A stretch of 64,000 bases of DNA from Flavobacterium poyangense. Lineage in GTDB: Bacteria; Bacteroidota; Bacteroidia; Flavobacteriales; Flavobacteriaceae. The stretch covers positions 310,001 through 374,000 of the forward strand of contig NZ_JAALLN010000001.1 of assembly GCF_011751075.1 (NCBI RefSeq). The letters run 5' to 3'. The notes beneath the pieces are model-generated. The model worked only from the letters and a program-made list of their open reading frames with translations. It searched no databases and had not been told where the DNA came from. The stretch's first letter is position 1. Every line of letters starts with the position of its first letter. Both the position numbers and the translations under genes were made by a program. Positions 55,391 through 64,000 of the stretch are shown here, piece after piece.

Positions 55391-56386
55391 ATGCAATGGG
55401 ATAACCTACACGACGTATTACGTGCGCTCTATGACGATATGATCCCACTAGCGGGTGAAATGGCAGCGGTGGCAAAAGGTCTGGCAGGACTCGGAGCCTT
55501 GTTTTATGTAGCCTACAAGGTTTGGCAGGCACTGAGCCGGGCAGAACCTATTGATGTATTTCCTCTTCTACGCCCTTTTGCTCTGGGGCTTTGTATTATG
55601 TTCTTCCCCACTATCGTATTGGGCAGCCTTAACGCAGTACTTAGTCCAATAGTAAAAGGGACTCACTCCATACTGGAAGAGCAGGTTTTGGACATGAACA
55701 AATTGCAGCAGCAAAAGGATCAGTTGGAATACGAAGCCATGATCCGAAATCCGGAAAAAGCCTACATGGTCTCTGACGAAGAGTTTGATAAAAAACTTGA
55801 TGAACTCGGCTGGTCGCCCTCCGATATCGGGACAATGGCAGCCATGTATATGGACAGGCAAACCTATCAAGTGGAAAAAGCTTTAAAGGAGTGGTTTTTA
55901 AATCTGTTGGAAATTCTGTTTCAGGCAGCAGCATTAGTAATTGATACCATAAGGACATTTTTCTTAATCGTCCTGTCTATACTTGGTCCAATTGCCTTTG
56001 CTATTTCGGTCTGGGACGGTTTTCAGTCCACGCTCACCCAATGGTTAACGCGATATATCAGTGTTTACCTCTGGCTTCCTGTTACGGATCTTTTTAGTTC
56101 TATGCTGGCCAGGATACAAACGCTCATTTTAGAGCGTGATATCGAAATGCTCTCCGATCCTACCTATATCCCTGATACTTCCAATACCGTGTATGTGATC
56201 TTTATGATCATAGGTATTGTCGGATACTTTACGATTCCCACAGTAACAGGCTGGATCATTCAGGCCGGCGGAGCAGGAAACTTTAGCCGTAATGTTAATC
56301 AAACCGCCATGAAATCCGGCAATATTGCAGGAGCCGGTGCCGGTTCAGCTGTTGGAAATATAGGCGGTAAACTACTCAATAGATAA
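55391..56386 (+). CDS. traJ: Conjugative transposon protein TraJ (VirB6-like)
   Basis: A 331-aa polytopic inner-membrane protein with about five or six membrane helices (for example around 55-75, 175-200 and 255-280). The cytoplasmic loop at about 95-150 is charged. The Trp-rich GFQSTLTQWLTRYISVYLWL segment (about 212-231) is a mark of the TraJ/TrbL/VirB6 group. The C-terminal tail is glycine-rich. It forms the inner-membrane core of the mating channel. It begins 4 bp after traI ends. Confidence 0.88.
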   Translation: MQWDNLHDVLRALYDDMIPLAGEMAAVAKGLAGLGALFYVAYKVWQALSRAEPIDVFPLLRPFALGLCIMFFPTIVLGSLNAVLSPIVKGTHSILEEQVLDMNKLQQQKDQLEYEAMIRNPEKAYMVSDEEFDKKLDELGWSPSDIGTMAAMYMDRQTYQVEKALKEWFLNLLEILFQAAALVIDTIRTFFLIVLSILGPIAFAISVWDGFQSTLTQWLTRYISVYLWLPVTDLFSSMLARIQTLILERDIEMLSDPTYIPDTSNTVYVIFMIIGIVGYFTIPTVTGWIIQAGGAGNFSRNVNQTAMKSGNIAGAGAGSAVGNIGGKLLNR

Positions 56387-56397
56387 AAACAAGTACT

Positions 56398-57021
56398 ATG
56401 GAATTTAAAACACTCAGAAACATCGAAAACAGCTTTAGACAAATACGCTTGTATGCGCTATTGTTTGCCGGGATTTGCCTACTCGCATCGGGATTTGCCA
56501 TCTGGAAGTCCTACCGTTTTGCTGAACTTCAAAGACAAAAAATCTATGTTCTTGACAATGGTAAATCGCTGATGCTTGCTCTTTCGCAAGATGTCACTAT
56601 CAACCGCCCAGTAGAGGCCAGAGAGCATATACGACGCTTTCACGAACTGTTTTTTACCCTTGCCCCGGATAAAGAGGCTATTGAAAATAATATGAAAAGA
56701 GCTTTTAATCTTGCCGATAAAAGTGCCTTTGATTACTATACAGACCTATCTGAAAAAGGGTATTACAATCGTATCATATCAGGAAATGTTCAGCAACGTA
56801 TCGAAGTAGATAGTATACTGTGTCATTTTGACGCTTACCCCTATGCTGTTCGTACCTATGCCAAGCAGTTCATTATACGTTCAAGTAATATAACCAAGCG
56901 AAATCTCGTAACCTCCTGTTTCCTGGTAAACTCTGTCCGATCGGATAACAACCCGCAAGGCTTTAATATCGAAAAGTTCGCTGTAACCCAAAACAACGAC
57001 ATTGAGGTCATCAATCGCTAA
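56398..57021 (+). CDS. traK: Conjugative transposon protein TraK (VirB8-like)
   Basis: A 207-aa protein with a short cytoplasmic N-terminus, one membrane helix (about residues 16-35, LYALLFAGICLLASGFAIW) and a periplasmic NTF2-like domain typical of VirB8/TrbF proteins. The family sequence RQKIYVLDNGKSLMLALSQD is seen near residues 46-65. It forms part of the inner-membrane assembly platform. It ends 11 bp before the traL start. Confidence 0.88.
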   Translation: MEFKTLRNIENSFRQIRLYALLFAGICLLASGFAIWKSYRFAELQRQKIYVLDNGKSLMLALSQDVTINRPVEAREHIRRFHELFFTLAPDKEAIENNMKRAFNLADKSAFDYYTDLSEKGYYNRIISGNVQQRIEVDSILCHFDAYPYAVRTYAKQFIIRSSNITKRNLVTSCFLVNSVRSDNNPQGFNIEKFAVTQNNDIEVINR

Positions 57022-57031
57022 AACCTATCGG

Positions 57032-57310
57032 ATGAGAACAATAAGAATAAACCTGGAAAAATGGTTTGAGGGACAGGATAAGCGTTGGCGCGCTTTGCCC
57101 CTACACAAACAGCACAGCTATACCCTGCTTTTATTTACAGCCTATCTGTTGCTTACCGCCGGAGTTATTTTTAAAGTGTGGTATGATACCACTGATGCCT
57201 ACACCTATATGGTAATCAGACCTATCGGAAACCCCGTCTTTAAAAAAGAAAATCTTAAAACAAAAGATACACCATCAACTTTTCTAAACGATACGATTTA
57301 TGAAAAATAA
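57032..57310 (+). CDS. traL: Conjugative transposon protein TraL
   Basis: About 92 aa when started at the ATG at 57032; an in-frame extension to 57002 overlaps traK and is less likely. It is a small protein of the Bacteroidota TraL (DUF3989) type, with a basic N-terminus, one membrane helix (about residues 31-53, YTLLLFTAYLLLTAGVIFKV) and a periplasmic tail. It overlaps traM by 11 bp. Confidence 0.78.
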   Translation: MRTIRINLEKWFEGQDKRWRALPLHKQHSYTLLLFTAYLLLTAGVIFKVWYDTTDAYTYMVIRPIGNPVFKKENLKTKDTPSTFLNDTIYEK

Positions 57311-58613
57311 TGAAAATAAGGTCAATATTCTCATGGGAGAAAATAACCCAACCCGATCCTCTAATCTGCCTCAAGATAAAAAGAGCAGTTTGGAGAGACT
57401 CAAAAAGCCCCTGATATTCGTTTTAATGGGAATTGTATTTGTAAGCTGTCTGTACCTGATCTTTAAACCAACTTCAGATCAAAATGAAACGCAAAATCTC
57501 GGTTTAAATGATGCTGTGCCACAGCCTGCAAAAGCAGAAATGCAGTCCGATAAACAAAAAGCCTATCAAGAGGAAATGCTTGAGCAAAAAGAGCTGCAAA
57601 AACGAAATGCCCTGACTTCGCTTTCCGATTACTGGAATGAGGACAGCTCCTCAACTGATTCTCCTAACAGACTCTCCGATGAAACGGGTCAAAACATTAA
57701 TTCCGGGAATAGTCCCGGCAGACCTGCCAACGCTTCGTTAAACAGTTATCGAAACACCCAAAGTACGTTAAGCTCCTTTTATAATGACGACAACAGTCAC
57801 ACCCACGAACTTCGTCGTCAATTGGATGATTTAAAAGAGCAATTAGCCCAAAAGGATGTTCCCAAAGTCTTAACAGCAAACGATCAGATGGCTCTGATGG
57901 AAAAATCGTATCAGATGGCAGCTAAATACCTCCCGAGTCCTGTCAATGTTACAGAAACCAAACCTGCTAATGTCACGACTGCTGCTGCTGCGCCTTCGAA
58001 AAAAGAATACTTTCAATCCTTCACTCCGGTAAAAAAAAACACCGTATCGGCGCTCTATCGTGAGCCAACCGACAGTACTCTTTCAGAGCATAGGAATCGA
58101 AGCTTTTCTGCAGCCGGCTCAAGTTCTACAGCTGTACCGCCAAAAAACAGCATTAAAGCCTGCATACAGGAAACACAAACCTTTATTGGTGAGGCAGGTG
58201 TACGACTTCGTTTACTAGAAGCTGCCCAAACTTCCAATGGTAAATTTCCAAAAGGCGCCCTTTTAATGGCAAATGGTAAGTTTCAGGCAGGTCGCTTGCA
58301 GTTAAAGGTTACCTCAATTGAACTTGATGGTCATATCATTGCGGTGGATCTTACTGTTTATGATCTGGACGGACAGCAAGGTTTGTATGTTCCATATTCT
58401 GCTGAAATGAATGCCGTCACGGAAATGGCCGGTAATATGAGTCAGACTTCCGGAACAAGCTTTATGCTTACCCAATCGGCAGGGCAACAAGTGGCCGCTG
58501 ATCTGAGCCGTGGTGTCATTCAGGGAGTCTCAGGTTATTTCTCCAAAAAGATCAAGACGCCAAAGGTCATCTTAAAAGCCGGACATCAGGTGTTTCTTGT
58601 TTCCAAAAAATAA
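57300..58613 (+). CDS. traM: Conjugative transposon protein TraM (VirB10-like)
   Basis: A 437-aa protein with a cytoplasmic tail, one membrane helix (about residues 38-56, FVLMGIVFVSCLYLIFKPTS), a long low-complexity Ser/Gln/Asn-rich linker (about 70-280) and a C-terminal beta-barrel domain (about 285-437, KACIQETQTFIGEAGVRLRL). This is the layout of VirB10/TraM proteins, which span from the inner to the outer membrane. Confidence 0.87.
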   Translation: MKNNENKVNILMGENNPTRSSNLPQDKKSSLERLKKPLIFVLMGIVFVSCLYLIFKPTSDQNETQNLGLNDAVPQPAKAEMQSDKQKAYQEEMLEQKELQKRNALTSLSDYWNEDSSSTDSPNRLSDETGQNINSGNSPGRPANASLNSYRNTQSTLSSFYNDDNSHTHELRRQLDDLKEQLAQKDVPKVLTANDQMALMEKSYQMAAKYLPSPVNVTETKPANVTTAAAAPSKKEYFQSFTPVKKNTVSALYREPTDSTLSEHRNRSFSAAGSSSTAVPPKNSIKACIQETQTFIGEAGVRLRLLEAAQTSNGKFPKGALLMANGKFQAGRLQLKVTSIELDGHIIAVDLTVYDLDGQQGLYVPYSAEMNAVTEMAGNMSQTSGTSFMLTQSAGQQVAADLSRGVIQGVSGYFSKKIKTPKVILKAGHQVFLVSKK

Positions 58614-58634
58614 AAAACCAAACTCTCTTTCAAA

Positions 58635-59525
58635 ATGAAAAATCAAATTAAATCCTTCTGGATAACTATGATGATAGTGGGCTGTACTTTTTTAACATCG
58701 GCGCAGGTTACAACAAAAAATGCACTGAGTCTTGACAAAATGGAATCGTATCGTCTGGAAGTCACTTACGATAAAACGTCACATCTGATCTTTCCATCGG
58801 CTATACGTTATGTCGATCTTGGTAGTGATTATCTGATTGCCTCCAAAGCAGAAGATGCAGAAAACGTACTGCGAGTAAAGGCATCGGTAAAGGAGTTTGA
58901 AACCGAAACCAATTTTTCGGTCATTACCCAGGAGGGACATTTTTATAGTTTTAATGTCACTTACGATTCCTCTCCAAAAGTCCTGACGTATGATCTGTTG
59001 AGTATGCAAAAGACTGTAGATAAAACTAGTGGTAAACATGTCTTTTTTGAGGAACTTGGTAAGTCTTCCAATCTTGCCGATCTGCTTTTGGAAACGATCT
59101 ATAAAAAGGATAACAGAGTGATCAAACACATTGGAGCTAAAAGTTTTGGCTTACGGTTTATCCTTAAAGGAATTTACATTCATAATGGCAAATACTATTT
59201 TCATACCCAGCTTGTCAACCGCAGCAATGTTCCTTTTTTAATTGACTTTATCAATTTTAAAATAGTCGATAAAAAAACGACTAAACGTACTGTCGTGCAG
59301 GAAAGGCTTCTACAACCACTTCGTACGTACAAGCCTCTAAATGAAATTAACGGAAAATCCACTGAGCGAAACGTCTTCCTGCTGGATCAGTTCACCATTG
59401 ATGACGACAAAGTACTCCGAATTGAGGTCTTTGAAAAAAACGGCGGCAGAAACCAAAGCTTTGAAATTGAAAATGTTGATTTGCTCAGAGCCCGTCTGAT
59501 AAAAGACACGCACCTGAAATTTTAA
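58635..59525 (+). CDS. traN: Conjugative transposon protein TraN (VirB9-like)
   Basis: A 296-aa exported protein. The signal peptide ends near residue 24 (TFLTSAQ). The mature part is beta-rich, of the DUF4138/TraN family, with LEVTYDKTSHLIFPSAIRYV near residues 42-61. It is the periplasmic/outer-membrane partner of TraM in the channel, corresponding to VirB9. It starts 21 bp after traM. Confidence 0.87.
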   Translation: MKNQIKSFWITMMIVGCTFLTSAQVTTKNALSLDKMESYRLEVTYDKTSHLIFPSAIRYVDLGSDYLIASKAEDAENVLRVKASVKEFETETNFSVITQEGHFYSFNVTYDSSPKVLTYDLLSMQKTVDKTSGKHVFFEELGKSSNLADLLLETIYKKDNRVIKHIGAKSFGLRFILKGIYIHNGKYYFHTQLVNRSNVPFLIDFINFKIVDKKTTKRTVVQERLLQPLRTYKPLNEINGKSTERNVFLLDQFTIDDDKVLRIEVFEKNGGRNQSFEIENVDLLRARLIKDTHLKF

Positions 59526-59545
59526 TAATCTAAAAAAGATAAAAA

Positions 59546-60106
59546 ATGAAAAGACATATTTATATCCTAATGCTGCTTTTGATAAGCAGCCAAACAGTGC
59601 TGGCACAACGCATGCTACCCCGGCAAAAAGGGTTGGAATTAAATGTTGGAACCCTCTCCAATGAAAGTCCCGGCAGGAACTATTACCTGAATATCGCAGC
59701 AATTGTAAATGGTAAAAATGGCAATTACAAAATCTGGGGGGTCGAGTATGCTCATCAGTATTACCAGTACAAAGGTCTTCGTATACCTCATCAAACTTTC
59801 AGCGCTGAAGGGGGATACAGTTTCTACCTCATCGGAGATACGTATCGAAATATTACCCTAAACGCAGCCTTAACAGCTATAGCAGGCTATGAAAGTATTA
59901 ATAAGGGAGAGGCTGTTTTATTTGACGGAGCCAAAATCGTAGGTGAGGATAACTTTATCTATGGAGCCGGCGCCAGACTTTCTTTTGAAACCTATCTCTC
60001 TGATAATCTTGTACTGCTTCTTCAGGTGCGTCTCAAGGCTTTCTTGGGTACTGATATGGAGCAGTTTCGAACATCTGTGGGTATAGGACTTAGATTTAAC
60101 TTTTAA
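59546..60106 (+). CDS. traO: Conjugative transposon protein TraO
   Basis: A 186-aa exported, beta-rich protein. The signal peptide ends near residue 21 (SQTVLAQR). The amphipathic strands and the C-terminal strand ending in aromatic residues (SVGIGLRFNF) suggest a small outer-membrane barrel, which fits the TraO family of Bacteroidota conjugative elements. It belongs to the same operon as traN and traQ. Confidence 0.83.
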   Translation: MKRHIYILMLLLISSQTVLAQRMLPRQKGLELNVGTLSNESPGRNYYLNIAAIVNGKNGNYKIWGVEYAHQYYQYKGLRIPHQTFSAEGGYSFYLIGDTYRNITLNAALTAIAGYESINKGEAVLFDGAKIVGEDNFIYGAGARLSFETYLSDNLVLLLQVRLKAFLGTDMEQFRTSVGIGLRFNF

Positions 60107-60119
60107 AAAAATAGAAAAA

Positions 60120-60560
60120 ATGAAAACAATTTTTAATAAACGTACAATAACGCTATTGCCAGTACTGGTTCTGGTACTGCTAGTTTCTCTAAATTGCGTA
60201 TCCTGCGCAAAAGACGATCTGGAAACACAAAACAATTTTCCTTTTGAGGTTAGTGTCATGCCGGTTCCCAAAGAAATTGCTAACGGTGAGACCATAGAAA
60301 TAAGGCTCGCTCTTGAAAGAGCAGACCAGTATAGTGAAACTAAATACTTTATCCGGTATTTTCAGAATGATGGTAGAGGATTTCTACTACTTCAAAATAG
60401 ACGTGTTCTTGTCCCTAATGACTTATATCCATTAGCCCCCGGACCATTTCGTTTGTACTATACTTCCGGCTCCAATGTATCACAATCTTTTACGATTTGG
60501 ATTTCGGATAATTTTGGAAACGAAAAAGAGTTGACTTTTGATTTCAACAGTGCCAATTAA
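60120..60560 (+). CDS. traQ: Conjugative transposon protein TraQ (DUF3872)
   Basis: A 146-aa exported protein of the DUF3872/TraQ type. It is probably a lipoprotein, since the hydrophobic stretch ends in LNCVSC. The rest is one beta-sandwich domain (FEVSVMPVPKEIANGETIEI...GPFRLYYTSGSNVSQSF). It is the last gene of the tra operon and is followed by a strong terminator. The primase gene traP, often nearby, is not present in the window. Confidence 0.83.
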   Translation: MKTIFNKRTITLLPVLVLVLLVSLNCVSCAKDDLETQNNFPFEVSVMPVPKEIANGETIEIRLALERADQYSETKYFIRYFQNDGRGFLLLQNRRVLVPNDLYPLAPGPFRLYYTSGSNVSQSFTIWISDNFGNEKELTFDFNSAN

Positions 60561-60564
60561 ATGT

Positions 60565-60594
60565 AAAAGTCCTGCTAGAAGTAGCAGGACTTTT
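60565..60594 (+). terminator. Terminator of the tra operon
   Basis: A 12-bp perfect stem (60565-60576 with 60583-60594, AAAAGTCCTGCT pairing with AGCAGGACTTTT), a 6-base loop and a T-run that begins in the arm. It lies just after the traQ stop codon. Confidence 0.9.
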
Positions 60595-60611
60595 TTATCT
60601 ACTAATGATTT

Positions 60612-61601
60612 TTATTTTTCATCTACGATACTGATGATCTTAGCTTCTTTGAGTGTAAATCTTAGCTGTTTGAACTTCTGAGTACTTTTTATTTCCGGAT
60701 CTGAAGTCTGGGGAAAATATTTTAGCCCAATGGTTACTACAGGCCCATCAAAGTACCATTTGGATCTGATCTTGAAATCTTTTGCACATAATTCTTGTTT
60801 TGAAGAGCTTAAAAAATCTTTTAATTCTTCTATTGTTGTAGTAGCAAAAACTGTTTTCCATCTTTCCCATATCTCGAAGACAACATCTTCACTGAGATTT
60901 TTCAGGATTCCATCCAGATCGGATCGGTTGCAGGCATTAACAAAATCTCTTACAATCTTTCGGGGCATTTTTTGTACTTCTCTTATTTCTTTCTTTTTAG
61001 TCTCCAAATACGCAGCAAAATCACGATCAACCACTTCGCTTAATTTATGGTATCCAAAGTGAAAAGCTTCTAAAGGAGATTTGTAAAGCCTGTCTTTGAA
61101 AAAATCAGTGTCATCATTCACATTATTTTTAAACTCATTTAGTAAGAGAAACCCTTTTTCATTAGTAGCTTCATTTACACCATCAATAATGTTCATTTGA
61201 TAGAAGTGTTCTTTGCCTTCAAATAAAACTTTCACTTTGGGATTAAATTTCGGAGTTTTTTGAACCGATTTCTTTACAAGGTACTTAGTTTCATTTAATG
61301 GATTTTCAATTCGCCTGCCCCATCCATCAGTAGAAAATTCCGATTGGTATCGTGATATTTGAACCCTTATTTCTTTTCTTCCGCTTTCCAGGTCATCTGT
61401 ATACTCATAGTCGTCAAAACAATTTAAAATGGCTGTATCGAGTTCCCACTGTTCATAATCACTGGTAAAATCAATTTGAAAGCTCTTTTCATATTCCCGA
61501 ATGTAAACAGGAGACTGTAGGCTGCTATTGATAATTTGCTGCTCTATGGCAGTAAGGTCTGATTTTCTATTGACTGTTATTACAATCTGGGTTTCGATCA
61601 T
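60612..61601 (-). CDS. Hypothetical protein with an NTF2-like C-terminal region
   Basis: A 329-aa soluble protein. I do not recognise the N-terminal 200 residues, which look like alternating strands and helices with a Lys-rich middle. The last 120 residues (about 210-329, beginning VRDFVNACNRSDLDGILKNL) have the pattern of an NTF2/SnoaL-like fold, a helical pair then a curved sheet. It is convergent with the tra operon and lies next to the PRTRC genes. No function can be assigned. Confidence 0.65.
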   Translation of the reverse strand: MIETQIVITVNRKSDLTAIEQQIINSSLQSPVYIREYEKSFQIDFTSDYEQWELDTAILNCFDDYEYTDDLESGRKEIRVQISRYQSEFSTDGWGRRIENPLNETKYLVKKSVQKTPKFNPKVKVLFEGKEHFYQMNIIDGVNEATNEKGFLLLNEFKNNVNDDTDFFKDRLYKSPLEAFHFGYHKLSEVVDRDFAAYLETKKKEIREVQKMPRKIVRDFVNACNRSDLDGILKNLSEDVVFEIWERWKTVFATTTIEELKDFLSSSKQELCAKDFKIRSKWYFDGPVVTIGLKYFPQTSDPEIKSTQKFKQLRFTLKEAKIISIVDEK

Positions 61602-61920
61602 TGGACGATTTGTTGTTTACTATTGACTGACAAGCTTCAAATTTAATTATTTAAGATGTTATTTTACTTTTGAAAACAAACAAAATCCAACTCGTTTGGC
61701 GGTCTTCTTTTGCTTTTTTTCTTTGGACGCTTTTAAGGAAAGAAAAGAAGTCTTCCTTAAAAAATAAAAGGGATCATAATATCCCTTACAAAATATCCGC
61801 AGCCTGTTTAATAAAATGGAGGAAGATTCCTTTTTTATTAAAGTGGCTGCATCCGCTAAGACGCAAAAAGGCTGTCCCGACCTTTCGAAGGGAGTGCCTT
61901 TTTGCCGCCCGAAATTGCTT
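61602..61920. other. Gap between the hypothetical gene and the PRTRC genes
   Basis: A 319-bp gap upstream of the leftward hypothetical gene and downstream of the leftward ThiF gene. One weak reading frame (61670-61924, TTG start) is Lys/Arg/Phe-rich and has no recognisable domain, so no gene is called. The hypothetical gene's promoter should lie near its left end. Confidence 0.35.
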
Positions 61921-62718
61921 TTAATCTATTTTCAGGGGTTGGCTTTGGAAGTTCTTCAGATTGAGAAAAAAGCCCCTGTTTTCAATCATTCCATAGCGGA
62001 ACATCGACCATAAGAGCGAGCAACCCATTTGAGCCAATGTGGCATTGATATACAAATCCTGCTTTTCGAGTGCGCAGGCTAAACTACAACTTGGCGCATC
62101 GTCTGACTCTTCAGACTCTTTGAGCAGTTTACCAAATTCATCGGTAACCATTGGCAGGCTTGCCACAGGCTGATACTTCTGCGAATCAGGCTGTTTTATC
62201 TCTTTAATGGTGGAGAGTATAACCTGCCCTGTTTGCTTACTGTTCCCGAAGTCGAGCCAATATTTAGGTTCGTTGCGAGTGGCTCTGTGTGTGCTCATTT
62301 CTTTAAGCATTTGTGCAATTTCAAACCTTCCCTCTACCGTATCCACACAACTAATGTAAAGGGTGGCTTTGGCATTTTCAGCAATGCCCCCTATCGTATT
62401 GTACTGAAACTTTTGGGTTTCCGCTTTCCAATTTGTTCCCATGAACCTGTTGACCCTGTTTATTAAAGCTACTGACTTATATATTCCTGTTTCGCTAGGT
62501 GCAAACCGCTGTCTGCCCAAATTGGCTTCTGTGATGATGTCATCATCCCACAGACGTACCTGCAATCCTGCGTGTCCGAGTTCCGTAAGGCTATGATTCA
62601 TTTCCATTAAAGCAGTTAAAACCTTTGAGCCTGTCCCTCCCGCCCCTATCAAATTGACTTCAATAGGATTGGTCGGACTAATGAGATAATTGTCGGTAAA
62701 ATGTACTTTGGTTTTCAT
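61921..62718 (-). CDS. PRTRC system ThiF-family protein
   Basis: A 265-aa ThiF/E1-like protein. It has the nucleotide-binding loop LIGAGGTGSK (residues 23-32) and a Rossmann fold with WDDDIITEANLGRQRF (about 57-72), which fits the E1 adenylation core. It also has CVDTVEGRFEIAQML and LACALEKQDLYINATLAQMG. Matching PRTRC proteins are named after partition/ThiF-type clusters on plasmids and ICEs. What it activates is unknown. Its start overlaps the stop of the PRTRC protein B gene by 4 bp. Confidence 0.88.
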   Translation of the reverse strand: MKTKVHFTDNYLISPTNPIEVNLIGAGGTGSKVLTALMEMNHSLTELGHAGLQVRLWDDDIITEANLGRQRFAPSETGIYKSVALINRVNRFMGTNWKAETQKFQYNTIGGIAENAKATLYISCVDTVEGRFEIAQMLKEMSTHRATRNEPKYWLDFGNSKQTGQVILSTIKEIKQPDSQKYQPVASLPMVTDEFGKLLKESEESDDAPSCSLACALEKQDLYINATLAQMGCSLLWSMFRYGMIENRGFFLNLKNFQSQPLKID

Positions 62719-63467
62719 AACAATAAATGTTTAACGGTTTTGTTACTAGATTTCAATACTTCTTTCGGAAAGGGTTTATCGGTATTGACAAGACCTTTCC
62801 ATAGTGCCACACAATTGCCTTTTACAGGGCTGTTACTACCTAACAAATGGCTGAAATAGGAATTGAAAAAATAGTGTTCCCATGCGCTTGTAAATTCTTC
62901 TACGGAAGCGGAGTTTTTAATATCCACACTTACCGTTCCCATGCAAACTTTACCGTCTTCATAAATATTGAAATAAGGCGCATGATAGAGTTTTGTCTTT
63001 ATTGTTGGTCTTCTGTCTCTTGCAAGAGCATATACGGCAAGACTGTTTTTACTGGCGTACCAAATCATTGGCGGTACAGAGGTTTTACCACTGGGGATTT
63101 GCAGACTCTCTACAAAATACAACTGTCGTTGTTGCGCTTTGGTGTACCAAACTACCGTACCTTTTTCCATACTTGGATTGATATGTAAAATATTGCTTGG
63201 TAATATCCCTTCCGATTTCAAATAAGCACTATTTTTCTCTTTTTCTGTTTGGAGCGCTTTTGCCAATACACTGGCTTCTTTCACGGTCAACGGGTGGGCA
63301 TTGACAGGATTGCCGTTTTTGTCCATGTCAAAATGTTCTACATAAACATCTGAACTGCTTCCTTTGCTCTGATAAAAAACCAAAGCCGATTTGGGATGGT
63401 ACAACGCCCCAAAATCTTTTGTTATATCGTTCATGGTTTCCATACGGTTTTGTTTTTTAAAAGTCAT
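62715..63467 (-). CDS. PRTRC system protein B
   Basis: About 250 aa; the ATG at 63434 (MNDITKDFGALYHPKSALVF) is a plausible shorter start that avoids the 11-bp overlap with the gene before it. The family pattern includes ILPSNILHINPSMEKGTVVWYT and KLYHAPYFNIYEDGKVCMGT. The function is unknown. PRTRC proteins travel as a group with ThiF-like, C and E members and a ParB-related protein, of which only ThiF and B are seen in this window. Confidence 0.86.
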   Translation of the reverse strand: MTFKKQNRMETMNDITKDFGALYHPKSALVFYQSKGSSSDVYVEHFDMDKNGNPVNAHPLTVKEASVLAKALQTEKEKNSAYLKSEGILPSNILHINPSMEKGTVVWYTKAQQRQLYFVESLQIPSGKTSVPPMIWYASKNSLAVYALARDRRPTIKTKLYHAPYFNIYEDGKVCMGTVSVDIKNSASVEEFTSAWEHYFFNSYFSHLLGSNSPVKGNCVALWKGLVNTDKPFPKEVLKSSNKTVKHLLL

Positions 63468-63996
63468 TTAAAATGTCACACAACTTATGCAGTAGTTCAA
63501 ACAAACGGTTCTCAAAGCAAAGATTAACGCCTGTCATATCCTTGCCATCAAACTGCTTTTCAATAATGGGTTCTTCCATCTGTCCGTACTCCTGCATTTC
63601 ATTGTTGACCGCGTCAATAAGTGTATCATTGAGCCAGCCTTTATGGTCAGCATAAAAGGATACATATTTTTCCATTCCGATGATATTTTCTATATCTTCC
63701 TCTGATGCCTCCCCGTTGGGTCTTGCATTGCGGTATATTTTTTCATTTGGATAGAACGTACAAAGGTCAAAGGCTTCTTGGGCTATTGCTAAACATATCC
63801 CATCAAATTTGTCTCTTATTCTAAATCTCTCGATACGTTGCTCAAAGAGAGTCAGGTTGGTGGGATTGTATATTTTTTTCTCTATACAATCCCCTATATA
63901 TTGGGCTTGCACAATCTCCGATAGGCAGACTTCTGTTTCTTGGGTATAGTCGTCCTCTTCTATCCAATCGTTTAACATCTCGTACATCCAATACAA
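63457..63996 (-). CDS. Hypothetical protein upstream of PRTRC protein B, possibly cut by the window edge
   Basis: At least 179 aa, acidic, soluble and mainly helical, with two cysteines near CLSEIVQAQYIGDCIEKK. No family is recognised. The frame is open to the right edge: TTG at 63996 is the first possible start seen, ATG at 63987 and 63978 are others, and the true start may lie outside the window. It overlaps the protein B gene by 11 bp, so it is part of the same leftward unit, and it probably accompanies PRTRC clusters of this group. Confidence 0.55.
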   Translation of the reverse strand: MYWMYEMLNDWIEEDDYTQETEVCLSEIVQAQYIGDCIEKKIYNPTNLTLFEQRIERFRIRDKFDGICLAIAQEAFDLCTFYPNEKIYRNARPNGEASEEDIENIIGMEKYVSFYADHKGWLNDTLIDAVNNEMQEYGQMEEPIIEKQFDGKDMTGVNLCFENRLFELLHKLCDILNDF

Positions 63997-64000
63997 ATAG

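Noticed and set aside
61670..61924. An 84-codon rightward frame in the gap before the PRTRC genes
   Set aside because: It needs a TTG start, overlaps the end of the ThiF gene, and has low-complexity basic/aromatic content with no domain.
1..64000. CRISPR arrays, tRNA or rRNA genes, insertion sequences, and ICE attachment sites
   Set aside because: No regularly spaced direct repeats, cloverleaf-like sequence, transposase gene or matching end repeats were seen. The element ends probably lie outside the window.

Overview
The window looks like a Bacteroidota genome, most likely a flavobacterium-type organism (Flavobacterium or Chryseobacterium relatives). The evidence is a CTnDOT-style conjugation system, RteC, SusC/SusD transporters, DUF6520, DUF1896, DUF3408 and PRTRC families, and a TTG/TAnnTTTG promoter. 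Nearly the whole window reads as one integrative conjugative element (ICE) with its cargo. Neither end of the element, nor an integrase, is inside the window.

Left part (0-27 kb), regulators and cargo. An excisionase-like HTH protein and RteC (0-1.5 kb) are followed by an AraC regulator, a lipoprotein/membrane-protein pair and a TPR-TM-AraC sensor regulator. From 5.7 to 14.7 kb, all on the minus strand, lies a complete grasp-with-spasm peptide cassette: a double-glycine precursor, a DUF6624-like secreted protein, an ATP-grasp maturase, a 71-aa protein, a SPASM maturase, a C39-peptidase ABC exporter, an HlyD adaptor, a TolC-like channel and a small exported protein. A response regulator lies just upstream. 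Then come a tiny histone H1-like gene, an XRE regulator with an unknown partner, and a gene-free stretch with strongly nested hairpins (17.5-17.85 kb). A SusC/SusD/S9-peptidase operon (18-25 kb) faces a small four-cysteine exported peptide (DUF6520) and a MauE/DoxX membrane protein.

Middle part (27-43 kb), ICE processing genes with more cargo. DUF1896 plus a 1795-aa methylase-helicase fusion come first, then a YD-repeat protein, a phospholipase D-like protein and a PD-(D/E)XK nuclease. The coupling protein MobC, a propeller lipoprotein and a membrane protein follow, then the relaxase MobB and its accessory MobA. A 738-bp gap with inverted repeats next to mobA is the likely oriT.

Right part (43-64 kb), the transfer operon: traA, two DUF3408 genes, traD, traE, traF, traG, traI, traJ, traK, traL, traM, traN, traO and traQ. 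It is broken twice. A 1065-aa superfamily 1 helicase sits in reverse between traD and traE and is a candidate defence gene. A 2487-bp group II intron with its own reverse transcriptase splits traG; removing it at the predicted sites restores an 834-aa protein. A PRTRC module (ThiF, protein B and an upstream gene cut by or close to the window edge) ends the window.

The most notable items are the grasp-with-spasm cassette, the intron in traG, the helicase inside the tra operon, the PLD/nuclease pair, the possible structured RNA near 17.6 kb, and the secreted cysteine peptide with its putative redox partner beside a SusCD-peptidase operon.
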